Assembly: GCF_900107045.1 (NCBI RefSeq) | Contig: NZ_FNON01000001.1 | Span: forward strand, 868,001-932,000 | Length of the DNA: 64,000 bases | Direction of reading: 5' to 3' | Source of the DNA: Amycolatopsis xylanica | Lineage (GTDB): Bacteria; Actinomycetota; Actinomycetes; Mycobacteriales; Pseudonocardiaceae | Part shown: positions 41,308 through 49,968 of the stretch, piece by piece | How positions within the stretch are numbered: the stretch's first letter is position 1 | Layout: the number at the start of each line of letters is the position of its first letter | The notes under the pieces: generated by a model | What the model saw: the letters and a program-made list of their open reading frames with translations, nothing else | What the model was told of the DNA's origin: nothing | Databases searched by the model: none | Translations under genes and position numbers: made by a program

Positions 41308-42335
41308 TGGACGGCGTGACCACCCTGTCCGCGGCCCGGGCGGCGCTGAACGCCGGTGATCTGGACGCAGCGTTCACCGAGGCCACGCGAGCGGTCGAGC
41401 TCCTGACCGCCGAGAGCGGCCCCAAGCACCCCGACATCGCGAACGCCCAGCTGACGCTTGCCTCCGTTCACGAACGCGCGGGACGCTTCGCCGCGGCCAG
41501 GGAGGTCGCCGCCGTCGCCGTGACCACATTGGACGGATTTCCGCGCAGCGGGGTTCGTGAGGTGGGAATCCTGCGGGTGCGGTCACAGGCCGCGCTCGCC
41601 AATCTCGACCGGATCTTGGGTGACCTGGCCGGCGCCCGCACGCGGCTGAAGCTCGCACTGTCCATTGCGGAGGCTGAAGCGGTCGACGGCCGCGAGACCG
41701 CGAGTGTCCACAATGCACTGGGAATCGTCGGTAAGTTCAGTGGTGACTTCGAGGAAGCCGAGGCCCACTATCTGCTGGCGCTCGAATGTCACGAAGGCAA
41801 TCCGCTGGGGGTCGCCGCCGTCCTGCACAACCTCGGCGGGCTCGAACACGAGCGTGGCAGGCCCGAGCGGGGCATTCCCTGGGCCGAGAATGGACTCGCG
41901 CTGCGGAGGCGGGTCCGGCCCGAAGACCATCCTGAGGTGGCGGCCGACCTGGGGGCGCTGGGGTCGCTGTACCTGAGCGCCGGTCGGCTGGAGGACGCCG
42001 AGCGGGCCTACCTCGCCGCGCTGGAGGTCTTCGAGGCCGAGTACGAGATCGCCGTCGTCAGGGGCAATCTCGCGCACCTGCGGGCACGCCAAGGCAAGGT
42101 CGCCGAGGCGGAGGCGAGCTACCGCGCCGCGCTCGCGGGCAAGATCGCGGCGCTGGGTGAGGACCATCCCGACGTGGCGGTCACGCTGCACAACCTCGCC
42201 GTCCTCCTGCTCGACAGCGGGCGGGAGCGAGAGGGGCGTGAGCTGCTGCTTCAGGCCGAAAGGCTCATGACCGGGCGGTTGCCGGACGATCATCCGCGTG
42301 TGCTGGCCGTGCGCCGGACGGTGGCCACGTTGTGA
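41307..42335 (+). CDS. TPR-repeat protein of the repeat-peptide operon
   Basis: The 342-residue protein is a string of tetratricopeptide repeats: units such as NAQLTLASVHERAGRFAAAR, VHNALGIVGKFSGDFEEAEA, DLGALGSLYLSAGRLEDAER and TLHNLAVLLLDSGREREGRE are regularly spaced at ~42 residues. No signal peptide or catalytic domain is present, so it is a cytoplasmic adaptor. ATG 41307 overlaps the peptide stop by one base, and its TGA overlaps the transporter GTG. It probably binds the peptide or delivers it to the C39 transporter. This role is inferred from position. Confidence 0.85.
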   Translation: MDGVTTLSAARAALNAGDLDAAFTEATRAVELLTAESGPKHPDIANAQLTLASVHERAGRFAAAREVAAVAVTTLDGFPRSGVREVGILRVRSQAALANLDRILGDLAGARTRLKLALSIAEAEAVDGRETASVHNALGIVGKFSGDFEEAEAHYLLALECHEGNPLGVAAVLHNLGGLEHERGRPERGIPWAENGLALRRRVRPEDHPEVAADLGALGSLYLSAGRLEDAERAYLAALEVFEAEYEIAVVRGNLAHLRARQGKVAEAEASYRAALAGKIAALGEDHPDVAVTLHNLAVLLLDSGREREGRELLLQAERLMTGRLPDDHPRVLAVRRTVATL

Positions 42336-44497
42336 CCAGGCGGTTCCTGGTCCCCGAGGTGGTGCAGACGTCCGGAATGGACTGTGGCCCCGCGGCGCTG
42401 ACGTGCCTGCTCGCCGGGTTCGGGATCTCGGCGAGCTATGGGCGGCTTCGGGAAGCCTGTCAGACCGATGTGGACGGTACCTCGATCAACACCATCGAGG
42501 ACACCGCCCGGCTGCTGGGCCTCGAGGTCACCCAGGTGATGGTGGCGCCGGAGCGGGTGGTTCTGCGCCTGCCCGCGCTCGTGGTCGTCCAGCAGCCGGG
42601 TGGCACGCTGCACTTCGTCGTGGTGTGGCGGCGGCATGGACGGCTGCTGCAGATCATGGATCCGGCCGTGGGCCGTCGCTGGGTGCGCGCCGATCGGTTC
42701 TCGGGCGATGTCTACGTCCACTCGCATCGGCTGCCGGACGGCGCGGTGGTGCGGGGCGCGGTGCTGGTTCGCGTGCACGGAGCCGGGGCGGTCGACGTCG
42801 AAACGCTGCCCGCCGAACTGCGGGCGGCGCTCGCCGAGCCGCCCGCTCGGCCGCTCGTCTCGATGGTGCGGCCCGTTCCGTGGGGAGTTCTCGCGGTGGC
42901 GGCGGTGGCGGCCGCGATCGGCGTGACCTTCGAAGCGGCCCTGTTCCGTGAAGTGATCAACGGCGGCTTCGGGCCGCTGCTCGGCCTGGCGGCCGGATTG
43001 CTCGTCCTCGAAACGGCGCTGGCGTCGGGAGCCGCGCGGCTCGGGCGGGGGCTCGACCTCGGGCTCAGGCGGACACTGCTCGCCAGGCTGCCCCTGCTGC
43101 CGGACCGATATCTGCGGAGCAGGCCGACTTCCGATCTCGCGGAGCGGGCTCATCGACTGCACCAGCTGCGCGACCTGCCCGCGCTCGGCGCCGAAGTGGT
43201 TCGCACCCTCACCGAGATCGCCGCCGTCGTGGTGGCGGTCGCGTGGATCGATCCCGGCGCCGCACTGCCCGCCGCGCTGGCGGCGATGATCGCCATCGCG
43301 GCCGCGCTCGCGGCCCATCCGGTGCTCGCGGAGCGGGATCTGCGCCAGCGCAGTCATTCCGGCGCGCTGGCCCGCTTCTTCCTCGATGGCATGCTCGGCC
43401 TCGTCCCGCTACGCGCCCACACCGCCGAGGCCGTGGTCACGGCCGAACACGACCGGCGGCTGCTGGACTGGACGGCCAGCGGGCGCGCGCTTGCCCGCGC
43501 CGTCGTCTTCGGCGAGGCGGCGCAGCGGATCTGCGGGGTCGCCGCTGCGGCGTGGCTGGTGTGGGAGGTGCGCGGGCACGAGCCCGCCACCTTCCTGCTG
43601 CTGGTCTTCTGGGCGGTGTCCTTGCCGACGCTCGGCGCCCGGCTGGGGCGGCTGACCCGGCAATGGCCATGGCATCGCAACGTCGCGCTTCGCCTGCTCG
43701 AACCCCTTGCCGCGCCCCGAGAACAGGCTCCGACCGCGGCGGCCACGGCTGCAGGCGGAGTGTCGATCGCCCTGCGCCAGGTTCGCGTGAGAGCGGGCGG
43801 CCACACCGTGGTCGACGGGGTCGACCTCGAGGTGGCGGCAGGCGAACGCATCGCCGTTGTCGGTGCGTCGGGCTCGGGAAAGTCAAGCCTCATCGGCCTG
43901 CTGCTCGGCTGGCATGTGCCGGCGTCCGGCACGGCATTCGTCGACGGCGCGCCGCTGGATCCCGTCGCACTCCGGCAGCACACCGCGTGGGTGGACCCGG
44001 CTGTGCGGCTCTGGAACGGTTCGCTGGCCGACAACCTCCGCTACGGCAACACCACGCGGGACGACACCCGTGCACTGGTCGATGCCGAGCTGACGACGCT
44101 GCGGGCGACCCGATTGGGAGACGCCGGTGGGCTGCTGTCCGGCGGCGAAGGACAGCGTGTGCGGCTCGGCCGGGCCCTCTTGCGGTCGAACGTGCGGCTG
44201 GCGCTGCTCGACGAGCCGTTCCGCGGTGTCGACCAGGCACGGCGAGAGCGGCTGCTCGGACGTCTCGACTCGTGGTGGCCGGGCGCGACGCTGCTGATGG
44301 TGACCCACGACGCGCACGAAGCGCTCCGCTTCTCCAGGGTGCTGGTGATGGACCAAGGCCGGATCGTCGAAGATGGCCCGCCGGACTTGGTGGCCGAGAG
44401 CCCGGTCTTTCGGCGGTTGCTCGAGAAGCAAGCCGAAGCGGGCGGGATTCTCGAGCGCTGGCGCCGGATCCGAGTCGAAAACGGGTGCGTGCGATGA
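42332..44497 (+). CDS. Peptidase-containing (C39) ABC transporter
   Basis: The 721-residue protein has the bacteriocin-processing exporter order. Residues 1-~130 form a C39 cysteine peptidase with oxyanion Q12, nucleophile C18 (QTSGMDCGPAAL), H94 (LHFVVVW) and D110 (MDPAVG), so the triad looks intact. Membrane helices span ~175-450. The ATPase has Walker A GASGSGKSS near 511, LSGGEGQRV near 602, Walker B LALLDEP and a VTHD histidine. Such proteins cut a leader after a Gly-Gly-like pair while exporting the peptide. It is coupled to the TPR gene before and a second ABC gene after. Confidence 0.9.
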   Translation: MTRRFLVPEVVQTSGMDCGPAALTCLLAGFGISASYGRLREACQTDVDGTSINTIEDTARLLGLEVTQVMVAPERVVLRLPALVVVQQPGGTLHFVVVWRRHGRLLQIMDPAVGRRWVRADRFSGDVYVHSHRLPDGAVVRGAVLVRVHGAGAVDVETLPAELRAALAEPPARPLVSMVRPVPWGVLAVAAVAAAIGVTFEAALFREVINGGFGPLLGLAAGLLVLETALASGAARLGRGLDLGLRRTLLARLPLLPDRYLRSRPTSDLAERAHRLHQLRDLPALGAEVVRTLTEIAAVVVAVAWIDPGAALPAALAAMIAIAAALAAHPVLAERDLRQRSHSGALARFFLDGMLGLVPLRAHTAEAVVTAEHDRRLLDWTASGRALARAVVFGEAAQRICGVAAAAWLVWEVRGHEPATFLLLVFWAVSLPTLGARLGRLTRQWPWHRNVALRLLEPLAAPREQAPTAAATAAGGVSIALRQVRVRAGGHTVVDGVDLEVAAGERIAVVGASGSGKSSLIGLLLGWHVPASGTAFVDGAPLDPVALRQHTAWVDPAVRLWNGSLADNLRYGNTTRDDTRALVDAELTTLRATRLGDAGGLLSGGEGQRVRLGRALLRSNVRLALLDEPFRGVDQARRERLLGRLDSWWPGATLLMVTHDAHEALRFSRVLVMDQGRIVEDGPPDLVAESPVFRRLLEKQAEAGGILERWRRIRVENGCVR

Positions 44498-46011
44498 GCA
44501 TCCGGCTCGCGCTGTTCCTGGGTGCGCACACGGCCGCGTACGTCCTTTTTGTACTTTCGTGGGTCGTCCTTGGCCGCGCCGCCTTCGCGGGCGGCGTCGA
44601 CGGAGCGGATTTCGCCGCTTGGCTCGGTTTGCTCGCCGGCTCTGCGCTCGGTCACCTGCTGGCCGTCCGGCTGCAGTCGTCGATCGCGTTGCGGCTGGGC
44701 GGCTCGCTGCGCCGGCGGCTGGTGCGAGGCACACTCGGCCTGGATCCCGACGAACTCTGTGACCAGGGTGCGGGCCGGTTGCTCGGCCGAGTACTGGAGG
44801 TCGAGGCCGTCGAGACCTTGGCGATCGGCGGTGGCCTGCTCGGTCTCGTCGCGGGCGTGGAACTGGCGATCGCCGCCGTCGCGTTGAGCACGACCTCGGT
44901 GGTCACGACGGCGGCGCTGGTGATCTGGGTGTTGGCCACACTCGTGGTGGCGCACCGGTATGTGCGGGCACGCGACCGCTGGACCGCCACCAGGCTGGAG
45001 CTGACGGACGACCTCGTCGCCAAGATGCTCGGCCACCGGACACGGCTCGCCCAGCAGCCGCACTCGGACTGGCACACCGGCGAGGAGACGGCGCTGGGTG
45101 AGTACGAGGCCCGCGCCCAGAAGACGGATCGGCGCATGGTGGTGCTGTCCGCCGTCTGCACCCGGGGCTGGGTCCTCGTCGGCGTGCTCGGCTTGTGGAC
45201 GTCGGCCGGTGACCTGGCCGCCGGTGCGGGAGGAGTCCTGCTCGCCGCCGCGGCGTTGCGCACCCTCACCTCGGGATTGGGGAACATCGCCGACGCGTCG
45301 GCAGCGTGGTCGACACTGAAACCGTTGCTCCGCAACAAAACCGGCGACCCGGTGGCCTCCGGGGCCGATCCGGTGCCCGGGATGCCGTTGCTGTCGGCCG
45401 ACTCGGTGGCTTTCGGCTATCCGGGACATCCCGTGCTGGCCGAGGTGGACCTGCGCATCGAGCCCGGTGATCGGCTGCTGCTGGACGGTCCATCGGGGAG
45501 TGGGAAGTCGACTCTTGTCGCGGTGCTGGCCGGATCGCGCAGGCCACGGCAAGGAACCCTGCTGGTGCGAGGCCGTTCGGTGGACGAGGTCGGCGAACAG
45601 CGATGGCGGCGACGCGTCGTGCTCGCGCCGCAATTCCACGAGAACCACCTGCTGCTCGGCACACTGGCGTTCAACGTGCTGCTCGGGCGCGGCTGGCCCG
45701 CGAAGCCCCAAGATCTGGAGGACGCGCGAGCCGTCTGCGAGGACCTGGGACTCGGGCCGCTGCTGGACCGGATGCCGTCCGGCCTTCAGCAGATCGTCGG
45801 CGAGACGGGGTGGCAGCTTTCCCACGGGGAACGCAGCCTGGTCTTCCTCGCCAGGACCCTGTTGCAGGACGCCGACATCGTCGTCCTGGACGAGACCTTC
45901 GGCGCGCTCGACCCGGCTACCCAGCACCGGGCTCTTACCGCGGTCGACAAGGCCGCGCCCGCCTTGCTCGTCGTGCACCACGGACCTCGCCCGGTCTTCG
46001 ACAGGCCGTAG
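44494..46011 (+). CDS. ABC transporter, permease-ATPase half-transporter
   Basis: The 505-residue half-transporter has about five or six membrane helices (~5-290) and a C-terminal ATPase: Walker A GPSGSGKST near 331, a degenerate signature LSHGERSLVFLA instead of LSGGQ, and Walker B IVVLDETFGALD. It lacks the C39 domain. The ATG overlaps the preceding stop (ATGA). A heterodimer with the C39 protein is probable, and the altered signature could make one ATP site regulatory. It ends the four-gene operon. Confidence 0.85.
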   Translation: MSIRLALFLGAHTAAYVLFVLSWVVLGRAAFAGGVDGADFAAWLGLLAGSALGHLLAVRLQSSIALRLGGSLRRRLVRGTLGLDPDELCDQGAGRLLGRVLEVEAVETLAIGGGLLGLVAGVELAIAAVALSTTSVVTTAALVIWVLATLVVAHRYVRARDRWTATRLELTDDLVAKMLGHRTRLAQQPHSDWHTGEETALGEYEARAQKTDRRMVVLSAVCTRGWVLVGVLGLWTSAGDLAAGAGGVLLAAAALRTLTSGLGNIADASAAWSTLKPLLRNKTGDPVASGADPVPGMPLLSADSVAFGYPGHPVLAEVDLRIEPGDRLLLDGPSGSGKSTLVAVLAGSRRPRQGTLLVRGRSVDEVGEQRWRRRVVLAPQFHENHLLLGTLAFNVLLGRGWPAKPQDLEDARAVCEDLGLGPLLDRMPSGLQQIVGETGWQLSHGERSLVFLARTLLQDADIVVLDETFGALDPATQHRALTAVDKAAPALLVVHHGPRPVFDRP

Positions 46012-46067
46012 CGCACCACAACATTTCCACAACTCCGCCACTGGTGACCGTCTGCATTCTCGGTGGC

Positions 46068-46082
46068 CCCGCGCTTCGCGGG
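46068..46082. terminator. Candidate hairpin after the repeat-peptide operon
   Basis: CCCGCG pairs with CGCGGG around CTT, 57 bases after the ABC transporter stop and 28 bases before the DUF4331 start. It is a short GC-rich stem without a T-run, so it may be a weak terminator or leader structure. Confidence 0.3.
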
Positions 46083-46109
46083 TGGTGTTCTTCGTGGAAA
46101 GGAAAGGAA

Positions 46110-47564
46110 ATGTCACCACGCTATTCCGCTCGCCGCGGCGCCGTCAGGCGGCGGCGCGCCGCGATCGTCCTCGCGGTCGGGAGCACGGTGCTGGCCGGGC
46201 TGGTCGCAGGCCCGGCCGGGCCGGTGCTCGCGTCGAGTCACCGGGAAGCCCCGTTGATCGCCGGTGATCCGCCGGTCGACAACACCGATGTGTACGCGTT
46301 CGTCAGCCCGGACAAGCCCGACACCGTGACCCTGATCGCGAACTGGTACCCGTTCGAAGAACCCCAAGGGGGACCGAACTTCTACCCGTGGGCCACCGAC
46401 GCCCATTACGACCTCAACATCGACAACAACGGTGACGCGAAGGCGGACCTCACCTACCGGTGGGACTTCCGCACCGACGACCGGCGGGGGAACGACACGT
46501 TCCTCTACAACGACGATCCGGTGACCTCGCTGGACGACCCGGATCTGCTGTTCCGCCAGACGTACACGCTGACCTTGTTCGACCGGCCGAACGGGAAGGT
46601 GACGACGCTGGCGAGCGGCGCCAAGGTCGCGCCGTCGAACGTCGGGCCCGCCTCGATGCCGAACTACGGGGTGCTGCGCAACCAGGCGATCACCGCGATC
46701 CCCGGCGGCGGGCAGAGCTTCGCCGGGCAGGCCGACGACCCGTTCTTCCTGGACCTGCGGGTGTTCGACCGGCTCTATGGCGGCAATCTGTCCGAAGTCG
46801 GGCAGGACACGGTGGCGGGCTACAACGTGAACACCATCGCGTTGCAGGTGCCCAAGAGCACGCTGACGCTCGGGAACAACCCGGTGCGGAACCCGAACAT
46901 CGGGATCTGGAGCGACACCGAGCGCTATTCGATCACGCTGCGGTCGCCAGGCACGCAGCAGTCGACCGGCTCCGAGGTCCAGGTCTCACGCCTGGGCAAC
47001 CCGCTGGTGAACGAGGTCGTGGTGCCCGCGGGGCTGAAGGACAAGTTCAACTCGCTGCTGCCGGAGCAGGACCGGACGGTGCCCGCGCTGGTGAACAGGG
47101 TCAACTTCCCGGAGGTGCCCACGCTCGTCCAGCGGATCTACGGCATCCCCGCGCCCACGACGCCGCGCAACGACCTGGTGGAGATCTTCCTGTACGGGAT
47201 CACCACGAAGTTCGGCACCATGCTCGGCAACCTGGATCTCAACTCGCAGCTCAACAACGCCGACGTCGACCCCGCGAAGTTCGCGCCGTCGGAGCAGCTG
47301 CGGCTGAACACGTCGATCCCGCCCGCCGCCCAGCCCAACCGGCTCGGGTTGCTCGGCGGCGACCGCCAGGGGTTCCCCAACGGGCGCAGGCTGGCCGACG
47401 ACGCGCTCGACATCAGCGTGCAGGTACTGGAAGGCGCCGCGGTCAGCGGCATCGTGCCCGCGCTCGCCGCGGGTGACCAGGTCGACCGGAACAACGTCCC
47501 GTTCGGCGCGGTGTTCCCGTACGTCGCGCTGCCGAACAACGTCGCCGTCAACTCGTCCAAGTAG
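46110..47564 (+). CDS. Secreted DUF4331 family protein
   Basis: The 484-residue protein has a positively charged start and a hydrophobic signal segment ending near VLASS. It then opens with SSHREAPLIAGDPPVDNTDV, the unmistakable DUF4331 beginning, where His and Asp residues may bind metal. The body is beta-rich with DAHYDLNIDNNGDAKADLTY. The family is widespread in bacteria and no activity is established. ATG 46110 has a GGAAAGG site. It heads a three-gene set with a TPR protein and a lipoprotein, a common arrangement for the family as far as I recall. Confidence 0.9.
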   Translation: MSPRYSARRGAVRRRRAAIVLAVGSTVLAGLVAGPAGPVLASSHREAPLIAGDPPVDNTDVYAFVSPDKPDTVTLIANWYPFEEPQGGPNFYPWATDAHYDLNIDNNGDAKADLTYRWDFRTDDRRGNDTFLYNDDPVTSLDDPDLLFRQTYTLTLFDRPNGKVTTLASGAKVAPSNVGPASMPNYGVLRNQAITAIPGGGQSFAGQADDPFFLDLRVFDRLYGGNLSEVGQDTVAGYNVNTIALQVPKSTLTLGNNPVRNPNIGIWSDTERYSITLRSPGTQQSTGSEVQVSRLGNPLVNEVVVPAGLKDKFNSLLPEQDRTVPALVNRVNFPEVPTLVQRIYGIPAPTTPRNDLVEIFLYGITTKFGTMLGNLDLNSQLNNADVDPAKFAPSEQLRLNTSIPPAAQPNRLGLLGGDRQGFPNGRRLADDALDISVQVLEGAAVSGIVPALAAGDQVDRNNVPFGAVFPYVALPNNVAVNSSK

Positions 47565-47623
47565 CCCGTCCCCGGTGGCCGCCGCCGTCGCGCGGCGGCC
47601 ACCCTTCCCGGAAGGCCTGTCCG

Positions 47624-48931
47624 ATGTCAGCCTCACGAAGCGGCATCCGGCGCCTCGGACCGCGCGCGGTCCTGGTCGTTCTCGGCGCCGCACTGCTCGC
47701 GGTCACGATCGTCGTGTCCGTCCCGTCCGATCCACCCGGCCCGGCCGTCGTGACGAACGCGCTCGACCGCGCGATCACCACGGCGCGGGACAAGCTGGCC
47801 CGCCGCGACCAGGATCCGCGGACCTGGGCCGAACTCGGCGCCGCCTACGTCGAAGCGGCCCGAGCCCACTCGGATCCCACCTACTACCCGAAAGCCGAAG
47901 CGGCGCTGCGCAAGTCCCTGGCCCAGCAGGCCGACGGCAACGGAAAGGCATTGGCGGGCCTGGGCGCGCTCGCCAACGCCCGGCACGACTTCGCCGCCGC
48001 CCGCGACTGGGGTGAGAAGGCGAAGGCCGTGCTCCCGGACAACGCGGAGGTGTACGGCGTGCTCACCGACGCCTACACCCAGCTCGGTGACACCGAGGCG
48101 GCCACCACCGCGCTGCAGCGCATGCTGGACCTCAAACCGGGCGTCTCGTCGTTCACCCGCGCCGCCTACGAGTTCGAGCTGCACGGCCGCGTCGACGACG
48201 CCCGTAACGCGCTCGACCGGGCGTTGGCGGACGCGATCGACCCCGGCGACATCGTGTTCTGCCGCCACCTGCTCGGCGAGCTCGCGTTCGACAACGGAGA
48301 CGTCGACACAGCCGAGCGCCACTACGACGCTGGCCTGCGTGCGGTCCCGGACGCGGCGTCGCTGCTGCAGGGCAAGGCGATGGTCGCGGCGGCCCGCGGC
48401 CGCACCCAGGAAGCGCTCACGGGCTTCCAGGCGCTCGTCTTCCGGCAGCCGAACCTCGGGAACCTGCAGGCCTACGCCTTATTGCTTACGTCGACCGGTG
48501 ACCTGGAAGGGGCAGGCCGCCAGTACACGATCATCGAGCAGCAGCAGAAGGTCGACGCGGACTCCGGCGCGAACATCGACCTCGAGGCGTCACTGGTCGC
48601 CGTCGACCGGGGCAACGCCGCGCAGGCGCTCGAACTCGCCGAAGCGGAGTGGGCCCGGCGGCACCCCGTGTTCGTCGCGGACGCGGTGGCCTGGGCGTTG
48701 CACCTCAACGGCCGCGACACCGAAGCCCTGCCCTACACCGACCAGGCCGCGCGCACCGGCTGGCGCAACGCCACGTTCCTCTATCACCGCGGCATGATCC
48801 TCGCCGGGCTCGGCCGCAAGCCCGAAGCCGTCACCGCGCTCGCCGAGGCGCTGCGGATCAACCCGAACTTCTCCGCCGTCGAGGCGCACGCCGCGCGGAC
48901 CACGCTGGCGAGATTGCGAGATGCCGGATGA
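47624..48931 (+). CDS. Membrane-anchored TPR protein associated with DUF4331
   Basis: The 435-residue protein has one N-terminal transmembrane helix (about 15-32). Behind it lie many tetratricopeptide units, such as ELGAAYVEAARAH, LAGLGALANARHDFAAARDW, LTDAYTQLGDTEAATTALQR and a final LGRKPEAVTALAEALRINPN. It is likely to face the outside and to act as a scaffold for the exported DUF4331 protein. The ATGA overlap with the following lipoprotein gene shows coupled synthesis. It is not closely similar to the TPR protein of the peptide operon. Confidence 0.85.
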   Translation: MSASRSGIRRLGPRAVLVVLGAALLAVTIVVSVPSDPPGPAVVTNALDRAITTARDKLARRDQDPRTWAELGAAYVEAARAHSDPTYYPKAEAALRKSLAQQADGNGKALAGLGALANARHDFAAARDWGEKAKAVLPDNAEVYGVLTDAYTQLGDTEAATTALQRMLDLKPGVSSFTRAAYEFELHGRVDDARNALDRALADAIDPGDIVFCRHLLGELAFDNGDVDTAERHYDAGLRAVPDAASLLQGKAMVAAARGRTQEALTGFQALVFRQPNLGNLQAYALLLTSTGDLEGAGRQYTIIEQQQKVDADSGANIDLEASLVAVDRGNAAQALELAEAEWARRHPVFVADAVAWALHLNGRDTEALPYTDQAARTGWRNATFLYHRGMILAGLGRKPEAVTALAEALRINPNFSAVEAHAARTTLARLRDAG

Positions 48932-49308
48932 GCCCGACTGGAAAGGCCGTGAAGACCATGTCCGTACCTGCCCGCGCCGTACTGGTCACCTTGCTCTTCG
49001 GCGCCGTCGCGTGCACGGCGACAGCCCCCGACCCCGGCCCGCGCTTCGACGACGAGACCGCCAACGGGGTCGTGACCGAGCTGAGCTGCATGAAGCACCA
49101 GCCGCAGCCGCCCGGTCCGCGCTACCACGACGACAAGCTCAGGCGCACCGACGAAACGCTGACCCTGCTGCGCTACTACACCGCGAACGGTGGCAAGCCG
49201 TACTGCGACGGACAGCGTTTCACCGAGACCGACCGGCAGTGGGTCGCGCTCTACGTCCGGCTGGGCGCGGACCGGAAGAACGTCGCCGCGCTGCTCGGCG
49301 AAGGCTGA
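48928..49308 (+). CDS. Small predicted lipoprotein
   Basis: The 126-residue product has a hydrophobic start and a lipobox-like LFGAVAC; an internal ATG at 48958 is an equally plausible start. The mature part carries two further cysteines (ELSCMKHQ, KPYCDGQ) and a C-terminal WVALYVRLGADRKNVAALLG helix. I do not recognise the family. It is translationally coupled to the TPR gene upstream and is followed by the third palindrome copy, which probably ends this transcription unit. Confidence 0.65.
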   Translation: MSPTGKAVKTMSVPARAVLVTLLFGAVACTATAPDPGPRFDDETANGVVTELSCMKHQPQPPGPRYHDDKLRRTDETLTLLRYYTANGGKPYCDGQRFTETDRQWVALYVRLGADRKNVAALLGEG

Positions 49309-49318
49309 GCCGCTGGGG

Positions 49319-49364
49319 GTCGTGAGTGTTGCGGCCGGTTAGAACCGGTCGTAACACTCACGAC
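49319..49364. repeat. Dispersed GTCGTGAGTGTT palindrome, copy 3
   Basis: A 46-base palindrome begins 10 bases after the lipoprotein stop. GTCGTGAGTGTT (49319-49330) pairs with AACACTCACGAC (49353-49364), and CCGGTT-AG-AACCGG forms the centre; the bases between them also pair apart from two wobbles. It is the longest continuous stem of the three copies and sits where a terminator would be expected. Confidence 0.85.
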
Positions 49365-49428
49365 TAAACCTCACGAGGGGTGAGCGCGTCATCGGTACGT
49401 GACAAGGTTCCAAGCCCCGGAGGTGTGG

Positions 49429-49968
49429 GTGTCGGAGAGCGCTCGTGAGGCCGACCGGCCTGCCGCCGTCGAAGACGCCGAGTTCTCCTTCGAAATGCTG
49501 TTCCACCAGCGGTTCGAGACGATGAAGCGGCTGGCGTACCTGCTCGGCGCCGACGACGCGGAGAACATCGCGCAGGAGGCGTTCGCCCGGCTGCACCAGC
49601 GGTGGGCGCGGCTGGACGACCCCGCCGAGAAGGCCGCCGCCTACCTGCGGACCACGGTGATCAACCTGTCACGCTCACGCCTGCGGCACCTGCGGGTGGT
49701 CAGGCGGTCGCCGCGCGAGGTGCTCTTCGACGAGGAGTCGGCCGAGTCGCACGCCTTCGCCCGCTCTCGGCATCGTCATCTGCGTGAGGCGCTGCGGTCG
49801 CTGGCCCGGCGCCAGCGGGAGGTACTGGTGCTGCGGTACTGGATGGACCTGGACCAGGCCACGATCGCCGAGACGCTCGGGATCGCCGTCGGCACGGTCA
49901 AGGCGACGACCTCGCAGGCACTGGGGAAGCTGCGCGAACGGCTCGAGCGGGAAACGGGGGAGTGGTGA
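49429..49968 (+). CDS. SigE-family ECF RNA polymerase sigma factor
   Basis: The ~179-residue protein has a sigma-2 region (FEMLFHQRFETMKRLAYLLG, then DDAENIAQEAFARLHQRW) and a sigma-4 helix-turn-helix (DLDQATIAETLGIAVGTVKA). It belongs to the SigE-type extracytoplasmic-function group common in actinomycetes. GTG 49429 is preferred because GGAGG lies five bases before it; a GTG at 49399 would add ten residues. Its stop overlaps the next start (TGATG). The next protein looks like its anti-sigma factor. The pair directly precedes the injection-system genes and could control them. Confidence 0.85.
   Translation: MSESAREADRPAAVEDAEFSFEMLFHQRFETMKRLAYLLGADDAENIAQEAFARLHQRWARLDDPAEKAAAYLRTTVINLSRSRLRHLRVVRRSPREVLFDEESAESHAFARSRHRHLREALRSLARRQREVLVLRYWMDLDQATIAETLGIAVGTVKATTSQALGKLRERLERETGEW

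Noticed and set aside
44041..46119. Long minus-strand open frame across the ABC transporters
   Set aside because: Antisense of two genes with intact Walker and signature motifs; no independent homology seen.
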